A stretch of 8,819 bases of DNA from Oscillospiraceae bacterium (lineage in GTDB: Bacteria > Bacillota > Clostridia > Oscillospirales > Ruminococcaceae). A program made the translations under genes and the position numbers. Where the stretch lies: NCBI GenBank assembly GCA_016302655.1, contig JAEDNF010000052.1:1-8819 (forward strand), given 5' to 3'. Under the pieces are notes generated by a model, which had not been told where the DNA came from, did no database searches, and worked only from the letters and a program-made list of their open reading frames with translations. Positions 1 to 6,693 of the stretch are shown here, piece after piece (within the stretch, counting starts at the first letter, position 1; each line of letters opens with the position of its first letter).

Positions 1-396
1 CAGCTCAAATATGCAAACCTTGCAAAGATAACCGACAGTGCAAAGATGACTGCTCTGACGGAAGTCGGATATATACCCGATCCCGAAAAGGTATTTGCCG
101 AAGACAGCGAAGTTACATGGCTTTACTATACGCCCTGGTGCAGTGAGTTTGTATGCGCCGCAAGCGCTTCAGGTGCGGTAATAACAAAGCTCGGCGGCAC
201 TCCTTCTATCAATACGGAGCGTATGTCGGAAGAATTCCTGGTAAACACATTCAACAATGATAAGGTAATAACTCTCAGCAAACTGCCTGATTTTACCGGC
301 ACTACAAAGAAGATACCGGACTTTATCAACAACTGGCTGTTCAACAATCCGTCTTTAACTATCAGCAACGATAAGCTTACAAGCTACGAGAAATAA
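1..396 (+). CDS. C-terminal part of a probable GH26 beta-mannanase (5' end outside window)
   Basis: The reading frame is open from base 1 to the TAA at 394-396, so only about 131 C-terminal residues are visible. The ATG at base 46 is an internal methionine: coding-type sequence continues upstream of it and it has no ribosome site. The segment MTALTEVGYIPDP resembles the strand in GH26 enzymes that carries the catalytic nucleophile glutamate, here the GAA codon at 61-63. It is followed by an aromatic stretch (WLYYTPWCSEFV) and an ending of the form NNDKVITLSKLPDF, both typical of the last strands of clostridial GH26 mannanases. Such enzymes hydrolyse beta-1,4-mannan or glucomannan, usually outside the cell. 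About 25 further residues follow the barrel end. The next gene starts 9 nt downstream, so the two are probably cotranscribed. Family assignment is from motif memory; another clan GH-A family is possible. Signal peptide and acid/base residue are not in the window. Confidence 0.6.
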   Translation, partial: QLKYANLAKITDSAKMTALTEVGYIPDPEKVFAEDSEVTWLYYTPWCSEFVCAASASGAVITKLGGTPSINTERMSEEFLVNTFNNDKVITLSKLPDFTGTTKKIPDFINNWLFNNPSLTISNDKLTSYEK

Positions 397-405
397 GGTG
401 AATAA

Positions 406-1263
406 ATGATAATAGAATTAAGCCACAACAATGCGTCGGCAAAAATAGAAACAAAAGGTGCAGAACTGAAATCGCTGATAATAAACGGCAGAGAGATAAT
501 GTGGTGCTCCGATCCTGCTTTCTGGGGAAAAAGCTCTCCGGTATTATTCCCTGCTGTAGGCAATGTCAGAAATAACAAGACAGTTATCGGCGGAAAAGAG
601 GTTTCTCTCGGAAAGCACGGTTTTGCAAGAGATAACGAATTTACGGTTATAAGAAGAAGCAGTAATTCGGTTATATTGAGCTACAGGCATCTTCATAAAG
701 ACGGAGAATATCCGTATGATGTCACATTATCGCTCCAGTACAACCTTTTCGGCGACAGGATAGAAGTGACCTACAGCGTAGTCAACACGAATGACGATAC
801 GATATCCTACTGCATAGGCGCACATCCTGCCATAGCCTGCAAGAATCTTGACGACTGCACGCTGACATTTGAAAAGAGAGAAAAAGCGTCTACTCCCGTT
901 ATGGATCTTGATACAAGGCTGTTCAGAAGCAAGGATCGCATAGAGCGTCTTAACGGCACATCTAAACTCGCTCTGAACTACGATATGTTCGATAACGATG
1001 TAGTATATTTCGACAATATTAAGTCGCAGTCCGTGAAACTCACGGAAAAGAATAAAACGCTTGCGGTTATCTCTTACGAGGGATTCAAGACGCTCGGTCT
1101 GTGGACTCCCGCAGGAAAGCGTGCCGGATTTATCTGCATCGAACCCTGGTGCGGTAGCGATGACTATGACGATGAAAGCGGAATTTTCGAAGAAAAACGA
1201 GGCATACAGATACTGCGGAGAAAATCGACCGCAAAGTACAAAATGACAATCAGCGCAGAATAA
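406..1263 (+). CDS. Aldose 1-epimerase family protein (LacX/YihR-like mutarotase)
   Basis: This 285-residue protein has the layout of the galactose mutarotase superfamily, which interconverts alpha and beta anomers of aldoses in the cytoplasm. Visible signatures are LFPAVGN (residues 48-54), HGFARD (71-76), GAHPAI (138-143, with the likely catalytic His140) and FICIEPWCG (242-250, with the likely catalytic base Glu246). The HGFAR and IEPW forms point to the shorter LacX/YihR-like branch rather than classical GalM. There is no signal peptide or membrane segment. The ATG at 406 is chosen because AAGGTG (395-400) lies 5 nt upstream and overlaps the stop codon of the preceding glycosidase gene, which suggests translational coupling. 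With that neighbour the natural substrate may be mannose, galactose or a mannan-derived oligosaccharide, but the sequence does not settle it. The gene ends 21 nt before a strong terminator. Confidence 0.9.
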   Translation: MIIELSHNNASAKIETKGAELKSLIINGREIMWCSDPAFWGKSSPVLFPAVGNVRNNKTVIGGKEVSLGKHGFARDNEFTVIRRSSNSVILSYRHLHKDGEYPYDVTLSLQYNLFGDRIEVTYSVVNTNDDTISYCIGAHPAIACKNLDDCTLTFEKREKASTPVMDLDTRLFRSKDRIERLNGTSKLALNYDMFDNDVVYFDNIKSQSVKLTEKNKTLAVISYEGFKTLGLWTPAGKRAGFICIEPWCGSDDYDDESGIFEEKRGIQILRRKSTAKYKMTISAE

Positions 1264-1284
1264 ACAATAAGCAAATACGAAATA

Positions 1285-1310
1285 CGCCGTGCAGGTTTTC
1301 CTGCACGGCG
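1285..1310. terminator. Bidirectional intrinsic terminator between convergent operons
   Basis: A perfect 11-bp GC-rich stem, CGCCGTGCAGG (1285-1295) with CCTGCACGGCG (1300-1310), closes a TTTT loop. On the plus strand it is followed by CTTTGCTTTAATTATT; on the minus strand by TATTTCGTATTT. It sits between the stop of the mutarotase gene (1263) and the stop of the minus-strand ATPase gene (1322), so it can end transcription from both sides. Confidence 0.9.
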
Positions 1311-1321
1311 CTTTGCTTTAA

Positions 1322-4300
1322 TTATTCATTTCCGTTTTCAGCCTGAGATTCGTACTCATCGGACAGGTTATCTTCTATCCACTTAGCCATCATAAGAGGT
1401 GAAAGGATGATATCCATCGATTTCTGCTCACCGTCGCTGACGCTCTCCATAGTGACTATCTCGCCCTTTTCTCTGCCCTCGCTGCCTATAATGTCATAGG
1501 TCAGCTGACAGCGGTACTTGATAGTACACAGCAGGAATTCGGGAGGTATAACATCGCAGGTAGCGATCTCTTCAAGCCATACGAAAGGACTCATACCGCC
1601 TATACTGATATCTTCGATTATCCAGCCGCTTGCGGCAAACGAGTCGTTAGCGCACATATACAGCGAGAACTTGAACTTCTCTTCTTTGTCGTCCTTGAAC
1701 AGACCGACTTCAAAGTTCTTGATAACGAAGTTGTTTATAATGCTCGATTCAAAGCCGCAGCACGAGCAGGTTCCGCCGTAACCGAACATAGTGCCGTTTA
1801 TATCCTTGGCAAAATAATTGCGGTATACACGCAGATTTGACAGGTTGCGAAGCGACTTGTATCTTGTACGCAGGAACGACAGCTCTTCTGCTGTAATCGA
1901 CGGCAGAGGCTTGTAGTAATAAGGTATCTGATCAAGCAGTACCTGGTTGGGCTCTTCCGTGCTTGAGTAGAACTGGCTGAGAATGTTGTTGTTCTCGCCT
2001 ACAAGAAGATACTCGACATACTTTGCAAATTCGGGCTTTGTGCAGTCGTCACGCAGTACAACGAATCTTGTGATATTGTTGCGTTCCTCATCGGTTATAG
2101 GATCGTTGATATCTACTATGCGGATAATCTTATCCTTTTCGCCGAGGAGAGCGATACGGGATATCTTAAGGTCGCATATATAGAGATTAGGTATAACGCT
2201 TGAAACCATTTCATCGGTGAGATCCTGCTCACGAAGCAGGCTCATAAGAGAAGCCTTTTCAAACGAGTAACCTGACTTCATAAACGGGAAGTCGAATACA
2301 CGGCCGTTGAACATTCCGCAGTTGATAAGCGCATATACATCGCCTATTATCTCAAGCAGGTCGGCGTTTGTGATACTGCTCGGTATCATAAACTGCTTGC
2401 CGTATGCGGCAAATCTGAACTTCTTGTTAATATCAAGCTGGAGTGTGATATCACTGCCCTGCTGCTTCATCTCACGCAGGAAGGTCATTGTATCCTTACC
2501 CTGAGTGAAGCTGTTTATGAGCATATTTATTACTTCGTTGTAAATCTGGTGATTCTCGAAGTTGTTCTTATGCGCTATTATACAGTCGTAAGCACGCTTA
2601 AGATTATGCACCGTCATTCGTGCAACATCGAAGTTGTGAGTTATATCACGGTAACGGACATTGAACTGGAAGTATCTCATTCCTATCTTATAGTCCTGAC
2701 CGTACATTGCGTCGAACAGACCGAGCGCACCGATAAGTGCCTCTTCGTCGGTTACTGCGTCATTGATAACATACTTTCCGAGCTTAAGGCTTACTATGCT
2801 TCTGAAGCCGAAGCTGAGTCCGAAGTCCTTGATAGCGGGATTCTTCTCGCTGTCAAGTACATAGGTGTTACCGTCAAAGTTGAAGTTATAGCAGAATTCT
2901 CTGCCCTCTTCTTCGGTCTCCTCGTCTATCCACTTATAGCTTGCAACTATTATGTTTTCGGGCATATCCGCAACATCTTTGCGCATCTTTGCAAGCTCAT
3001 CCTCGATATACTCGGTAAATGCCGAGCCGCTGTCATGCTCCTGCTTTGAAACATGGTCGGTCATCGAGAAGAAACCGAGTTCCTTGACCTCAGAGTACGA
3101 CATAGCCTCAGTCTTTCCGGGCAGCAGCAGAGATATGCTGTTGTGGAATATGCTCTGAAGGTCGCCTACCATAACACTTGTAGTGAGATAGTTGCTGAAG
3201 AACTCAAACACATAGTGCTTGGGGCGCATATAGTACTTGTCTGAATTTGTCCTCTGCAAAAGCTCGATGACAAAATAGCGTGAGTACTTTTCTATCATAT
3301 ACTTGAGGTCCCTATTTATCGCCTCGGATACCTCTTCCTCGCACTCGTGGCGTATGCCTGTTCTGTGCGTGGTGATATATGAGTTCGGAACGCTGATAAA
3401 GAAGGCGGACAGCTTTTCCTTTATAAAATCCTCGCCTGTGGACTTTATAAGTCCTGTAAGCTCATAGGTTGAGAAATAGTTGTACTTGTCAAGCAGTACC
3501 TTGACGATAGTATCTCTCTTTGCCGCTGATACAGCAAACGGTATCAGATATACAAAGCCTTCGTTTTCGTGCCAGATAAACTCTATGACGCTCTTGCCGT
3601 TCTGTAAGAAACGCACCGTGGGGTCGTCGTCGGGAGTCTTCTGATAACGGATTACTTTATATACGGCAAGGGGCTTGCCCATATCCATAACCGCAATGTT
3701 GAAGGTGCGGTTGGGGTTTTCTTCTTCGCCGAAGCGTCCGAGCTGTTTTTTTCTGATAAATGCGAAGCAGAACTCAACAAGGTTGATATATTCGCCCTTG
3801 TGGATAGTAAGGTTAACAAGGTTTTCCTTTATCTTTGCCTGCTCTTCTTCGGATACCTTGAAAACTATCTCGGTTCCCTTGAATACGGGTGCAGTAAGAT
3901 TGAGCTCTCTTATCTTTAAGATACCGGCGTCGTTTACTATTCTGAATGTGAAGTTGTTTGAACGCAGTTTCAGCCATTCAACATTCATGAATACGCTCTT
4001 AGAACCTACGCCGAAACGGCCTTCACGGGACTTGTCTCCGTCGCTCCTGCCTATACTGAGATAGTACAGTATCTGCTCAAGAGTAAAGCCGTCCTCGTTG
4101 TATGTAAGTCTGACCTCGCCGTTTTGCTCAAAGTTGAACAGAACCTTGATGTCGGGATCGGAATAATAGCATCCGAATGTGTTCTGCAAAAGCTCTCTGA
4201 TTATCGATTCTTTGGGATAGTCGCTGACCGACAGAGAAGCATTATACGGAGTTCTTCCTCCGAAAACAGAGTTGAAATAATCTTTGAAAGGAGTGCTGTC

Positions 4301-4432
4301 AGCTTCGCCTGTATAAAGCAGGTTCTGCATCTTCATCAGTGCCTGCTCCATGACCTCACGGTTTTCGTTAGCGTGCGCCTGATAAAAATCTCCTAAAAGT
4401 CCGGCAATTTCTTCGTTACGGAACGCTTCCAC
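1322..4432 (-). CDS. Large GHKL ATPase, sacsin/Hsp90-like N-terminal ATP-binding domain
   Basis: This 1036-residue protein carries an Hsp90/sacsin-type nucleotide-binding domain at about residues 60-260. The N-box reads ELLQNTFGC (80-88) and keeps the catalytic-type Glu80 and Mg-binding-type Asn84, but the usual Asp of NAxDA is Gly87. The G1 motif is NEDGF (112-116), followed by a sacsin-like LSIGRS (125-130), the lid GRFGVGSKSVF (138-148) and the KGT motif (185-187). Residues about 260-400 may be the following Hsp90-like middle region (SAAKRD, YITTHRTGIR). The remaining 600 or so residues match nothing I recognise. A cysteine cluster CSCC (889-892) with Cys927 could bind zinc, and the tail is acidic. 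There is no signal peptide or membrane segment, so it is likely cytosolic. Translation starts at a GTG 1 nt after the stop of the upstream helicase-like gene, with GAGGGAG 9 nt before it, so the two are cotranscribed and probably coupled. The family includes chaperone-like and phage-defence ATPases; its function here is unknown. Confidence 0.8.
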   Translation of the reverse strand: MEAFRNEEIAGLLGDFYQAHANENREVMEQALMKMQNLLYTGEADSTPFKDYFNSVFGGRTPYNASLSVSDYPKESIIRELLQNTFGCYYSDPDIKVLFNFEQNGEVRLTYNEDGFTLEQILYYLSIGRSDGDKSREGRFGVGSKSVFMNVEWLKLRSNNFTFRIVNDAGILKIRELNLTAPVFKGTEIVFKVSEEEQAKIKENLVNLTIHKGEYINLVEFCFAFIRKKQLGRFGEEENPNRTFNIAVMDMGKPLAVYKVIRYQKTPDDDPTVRFLQNGKSVIEFIWHENEGFVYLIPFAVSAAKRDTIVKVLLDKYNYFSTYELTGLIKSTGEDFIKEKLSAFFISVPNSYITTHRTGIRHECEEEVSEAINRDLKYMIEKYSRYFVIELLQRTNSDKYYMRPKHYVFEFFSNYLTTSVMVGDLQSIFHNSISLLLPGKTEAMSYSEVKELGFFSMTDHVSKQEHDSGSAFTEYIEDELAKMRKDVADMPENIIVASYKWIDEETEEEGREFCYNFNFDGNTYVLDSEKNPAIKDFGLSFGFRSIVSLKLGKYVINDAVTDEEALIGALGLFDAMYGQDYKIGMRYFQFNVRYRDITHNFDVARMTVHNLKRAYDCIIAHKNNFENHQIYNEVINMLINSFTQGKDTMTFLREMKQQGSDITLQLDINKKFRFAAYGKQFMIPSSITNADLLEIIGDVYALINCGMFNGRVFDFPFMKSGYSFEKASLMSLLREQDLTDEMVSSVIPNLYICDLKISRIALLGEKDKIIRIVDINDPITDEERNNITRFVVLRDDCTKPEFAKYVEYLLVGENNNILSQFYSSTEEPNQVLLDQIPYYYKPLPSITAEELSFLRTRYKSLRNLSNLRVYRNYFAKDINGTMFGYGGTCSCCGFESSIINNFVIKNFEVGLFKDDKEEKFKFSLYMCANDSFAASGWIIEDISIGGMSPFVWLEEIATCDVIPPEFLLCTIKYRCQLTYDIIGSEGREKGEIVTMESVSDGEQKSMDIILSPLMMAKWIEDNLSDEYESQAENGNE

Positions 4433-4433
4433 C

Positions 4434-6419
4434 TTACATCACTCCCTCGTTGTATTTTTTCATGAATTGTCTGAAAGTCTCCTGTATCATAAAGTTATCC
4501 GTAAGATACCGCCACGAATTGAGCAATACCGGCATCTTAACGGTATCGGGGAGCTGATTTACGCAGATGCGAAGCTCGGCGCTCTTATGCTCGGAAATGA
4601 AGTTTTCAAAGCTGCTCTGTGCGCCTTTTATGCCTGTCGATATATCCGACGAAGCGCACTGCTGTTTATACAGACTATACTGCTCGCTTTCAAGGCTGTT
4701 TAACAGCTCTTCGCCGCCGAGCGCTACGATATGCTGCTGTTCGTCAAGATATATCAGCGAATCCTTGAAGCGCTCAAGCGATTCTTTTATCATGCCTCTG
4801 AGCGTCTTTTCGTCGGTAGAGCCGTCTTTTATGCGGTTTTCTATGCCGAATGCACGATATATCTTATCCAGCTTGAGCTTTGTATACTCGTGAGTCTTAG
4901 CGGCAGTTGAGATATCTATAGACGGCGTTATATTGTAGTCGCCTCTGAACTGCGTTATAAGGTCGTGGCAGTTTGAAACCTCGCCGGTATAACTGCATAC
5001 ATACTGTAAATCTCTGATAGCGTCGGTAACAAGCTGTGCGGCATTGGGAAGATCGAACAGAACATTTCTTCCGGGAAGGCCTGCAACTACGCTCTTGTAA
5101 ATCTTGCCGAACAGCACCTTTGACAGCATTCTTGAATCAAACAGCTTGTTCTTATCGCAAAATACGATGAACTCTCTTGACTGCTCGTTGTTTATACCGT
5201 GGCGTGAAGCACGCTGTTCAAACACTACAGGACTGTCGGGGAGCTCATAATTGAATATGTGGGTGAAGGTCTTTGTCTGTGCATCGACAGAACCGACATT
5301 ATCGACTGTAAGCACTATTTTAGCGCTATCACGGACAGCTCCCGTGAAATTGTCATATCTTGTGTTGAAAATATCGCCTCTGTCTATCTTAACAAGACCG
5401 CTGATATTCGGATATAATGCGTTTATAACTTTTTTCAGATAGAGGATGGTCGAGCCTGTCACGCAATAAACGACGACCTTGTTTTCGGCGCCGGAAAGCG
5501 CCTCGTCGAGCTTGTTCAAGAAACAGTCGAGCTTCTTGTCAACGCTTCTCAGCTCGGCGACATCGGCTATATTGTAGGTAGGCTTTGTGTATATCTTCTT
5601 TGCCTCAAGGCCGTATTCTTCAAAGATATTACCGCCGTGAGGGTAAAGCGGAAGTCCCGTCTTTATATCAATAAGCCTTCTCAGTCCCGAAATGAAGTCC
5701 TGAGCAAACTCATATTCAAGCAATACGACATTTCTTGCAACCTCGCCGTTGTATACGGACTTGTCGAAGTAACGCATAACGGGAACATCGGGGTTAAAGC
5801 ATATCGTCTTTTGGTCAAAATCAATGCTGTCTACAGCCGCCGCCTTTTCTTCATCGGCAAGCAGACCTTTAACAAGCGTTCTTATGTCATCATAGCTCTG
5901 CTGATATCCGCAGGGTACGGGGCTTAACACGAGCAGTTTTTCCGTCTTGGACTTAAGATGCCCGGTATAGCTCTCGGCGTTTATACCCGATGTGCTGAGC
6001 TGGGCGTCGATTATCACAAGATCCCATGTAAGACCGGCTTCGGCAAACTTTTCAAGCAGAGGATTGTCCGCCTTAAGAGCCTCTTCCGCAATAATATATG
6101 TATTAGGCATATTCTCATTGAAATATGAGATAGCCTTTGACGAGCCTGATATCATTTTGAAATCCACGCCGTTTTCGGTAACTATCGATCTGTACCAGCC
6201 GTGCATAAGATGGCGCGGGCATATAAGAAGAATATTCGGAGTCTGCTTGCCAAGAACGGTATCCAGTATACTTATCTGAACCTTGGACGCTATATCCGAG
6301 CCGTATTCGTCAAGCACCAGACAAAATCCGAATTTGTTCATTTTTTCATGAAAAGAACAGCTTATCGTACCGACATTTTTTCCGTAGTACGATATCCATT
6401 TGATCTCTTCGGTATTCAC
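4434..6419 (-). CDS. Degenerate SNF2/SF2 helicase-like protein (probable pseudo-ATPase)
   Basis: This 661-residue intact protein follows the order of an SNF2-family helicase core, but its ATP-binding motifs are altered. The motif I region reads LDEYGSDIASKVQ (36-48) where active proteins have DEMGLGKTIQ, so GxGKT is gone. Motif Ia is well kept (ILLICPRHLMHGW, 63-75). Walker B reads WDLVIIDAQL (132-141) instead of a DEAH or DExH box. Motif III is LVLSPVP (163-169). In the second lobe, motif IV (KVVVYC, 314-319) and the motif V region (VLTVDNVGSVDAQ, 369-381) can be followed, and motif VI EQRASRHG (401-408) keeps Gln402, Arg403 and Arg406. Residues 410-661 form a probably helical C-terminal region without a recognised domain. 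Motif I begins near residue 36, so there is no long N-terminal extension. The GTG start at 6419 is chosen because GGAGGG lies 7 nt upstream. It is the first gene of a two-gene operon with the GHKL ATPase. It may be a scaffold or nucleic-acid-binding subunit; a true motor function looks unlikely. Confidence 0.75.
   Translation of the reverse strand: MNTEEIKWISYYGKNVGTISCSFHEKMNKFGFCLVLDEYGSDIASKVQISILDTVLGKQTPNILLICPRHLMHGWYRSIVTENGVDFKMISGSSKAISYFNENMPNTYIIAEEALKADNPLLEKFAEAGLTWDLVIIDAQLSTSGINAESYTGHLKSKTEKLLVLSPVPCGYQQSYDDIRTLVKGLLADEEKAAAVDSIDFDQKTICFNPDVPVMRYFDKSVYNGEVARNVVLLEYEFAQDFISGLRRLIDIKTGLPLYPHGGNIFEEYGLEAKKIYTKPTYNIADVAELRSVDKKLDCFLNKLDEALSGAENKVVVYCVTGSTILYLKKVINALYPNISGLVKIDRGDIFNTRYDNFTGAVRDSAKIVLTVDNVGSVDAQTKTFTHIFNYELPDSPVVFEQRASRHGINNEQSREFIVFCDKNKLFDSRMLSKVLFGKIYKSVVAGLPGRNVLFDLPNAAQLVTDAIRDLQYVCSYTGEVSNCHDLITQFRGDYNITPSIDISTAAKTHEYTKLKLDKIYRAFGIENRIKDGSTDEKTLRGMIKESLERFKDSLIYLDEQQHIVALGGEELLNSLESEQYSLYKQQCASSDISTGIKGAQSSFENFISEHKSAELRICVNQLPDTVKMPVLLNSWRYLTDNFMIQETFRQFMKKYNEGVM
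4442..4448 (-). promoter_or_regulatory. Ribosome binding site deciding the GTG start of the GHKL ATPase
   Basis: GAGGGAG (minus strand, 4448 to 4442) lies inside the last codons of the helicase-like gene and 9 nt before the GTG at 4432. It supports the GTG start and translation coupled to the upstream gene. The ATG at 4439-4437 is the last codon of the upstream gene and is out of frame with the ATPase. Confidence 0.75.
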
Positions 6420-6426
6420 TTGATCA

Positions 6427-6432
6427 CCCTCC
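6427..6432 (-). promoter_or_regulatory. Ribosome binding site deciding the GTG start of the helicase-like gene
   Basis: GGAGGG on the minus strand (6432 to 6427) lies 7 nt before the GTG at 6419. It is close to the anti-Shine-Dalgarno consensus and makes the GTG start convincing despite the non-ATG codon. The leader stem-loop at 6458-6438 ends 5 nt upstream of it. Confidence 0.8.
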
Positions 6433-6437
6433 GCATT

Positions 6438-6458
6438 CCCGCATATACGATATGCAGG
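6438..6458 (-). promoter_or_regulatory. Leader stem-loop or operator dyad upstream of the helicase-like/ATPase operon
   Basis: On the minus strand, GCATAT and ATATGC flank a CGT loop, and the stem extends through CCT/GGG (one wobble pair) to about 9 bp. It lies just downstream of the predicted transcription start and ends 5 nt before the GGAGGG ribosome site. It could act as an RNA hairpin influencing translation or mRNA stability, or as a DNA operator for a dimeric repressor. No regulator gene is visible in the window. Confidence 0.5.
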
Positions 6459-6471
6459 TTATAATGTAACT

Positions 6472-6500
6472 ATTATAATACATTTCAGCCTTTTTTACAA
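6472..6500 (-). promoter_or_regulatory. Sigma-A type promoter of the helicase-like/ATPase operon
   Basis: Reading the minus strand, a -35 box TTGTAA (6500-6495) is followed by a 17-nt spacer and a perfect -10 box TATAAT (6477-6472). Transcription should begin near 6465, giving a leader of about 45 nt before the GTG at 6419. A 12-bp palindrome TTTTATATAAAA (6514-6525) sits just upstream and could serve as an UP-like AT-rich element. A short dyad GTTATAATGTAAC (plus strand 6458-6470) covers the start point. Confidence 0.75.
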
Positions 6501-6642
6501 CCTGTATTTCACATTTTATATAAAACCGATAAAAACAGCGTTTGATTTTTGGTAAAAATAACAATTCGTTGCAGCTGTAAGAAAATTGATATTATGCAGA
6601 GCAAAAAATATCGGGAAAATATCCGCACACTTGCGAGTTTAC
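6501..6642. other. AT-rich core of the divergent intergenic region
   Basis: No gene is visible in the stretch between the two divergent -35 boxes. It is strongly AT-rich and contains the palindrome TTTTATATAAAA (6514-6525) and a near-palindrome TTGCAGCTGTAA (6569-6580; 10 of 12 positions symmetric). Either could be a protein-binding site, but nothing in the window identifies a cognate regulator. Confidence 0.4.
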
Positions 6643-6671
6643 TTGACAAAGTTCGATAAATATAGTATGAT
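6643..6671 (+). promoter_or_regulatory. Sigma-A type promoter of the deacetylase-bactofilin unit
   Basis: A perfect -35 box TTGACA (6643-6648), a 17-nt spacer and a -10 box TATGAT (6666-6671, five of six consensus bases). Transcription should start around 6678, leaving a leader of only about 15-24 nt depending on the start codon. Confidence 0.85.
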
Positions 6672-6686
6672 ATTAGTATATGTCAA

Positions 6687-6693
6687 GAGGGAG
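6687..6693 (+). promoter_or_regulatory. Ribosome binding site bearing on the deacetylase start codon
   Basis: GAGGGAG (6687-6693) abuts or overlaps the GTG at 6693 and lies only 2 nt before the GTG at 6696, but is 8 nt before an in-frame TTG at 6702. Its spacing therefore argues for the TTG, or for pairing of only GAGG (6687-6690) with the GTG at 6696. Confidence 0.55.

Noticed and set aside
46..48. ATG as the start of a small 116-residue gene
   Set aside because: The frame is open to the window edge, there is no ribosome site before it, and upstream residues continue the same family pattern; it is an internal methionine of a longer glycosidase.
1625..1770. HNH nuclease in the C-terminus of the GHKL ATPase
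   Set aside because: A CxxC-like cluster is present, but the His-rich core and the downstream Asn/His pattern of HNH domains are missing.
2549..3049. Plus-strand open frame of 166 residues opposite the ATPase gene
   Set aside because: It lies fully antisense to a clearly coding gene, shows no recognisable domain and has no convincing ribosome site.
3675..4064. Plus-strand open frame of 129 residues opposite the ATPase domain
   Set aside because: It is the shadow of the conserved GHKL motifs on the other strand; its serine/leucine-rich composition is typical of antisense frames.
4434..6419. Helicase-like gene as a pseudogene
   Set aside because: The frame is intact for 661 codons with a strong promoter and ribosome site, and non-catalytic motifs are retained; pseudo-enzyme is the better reading.
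6420..6692. CRISPR repeat or attachment site in the divergent spacer
   Set aside because: There are no repeated units, only short isolated palindromes, and no integrase or cas gene is nearby.
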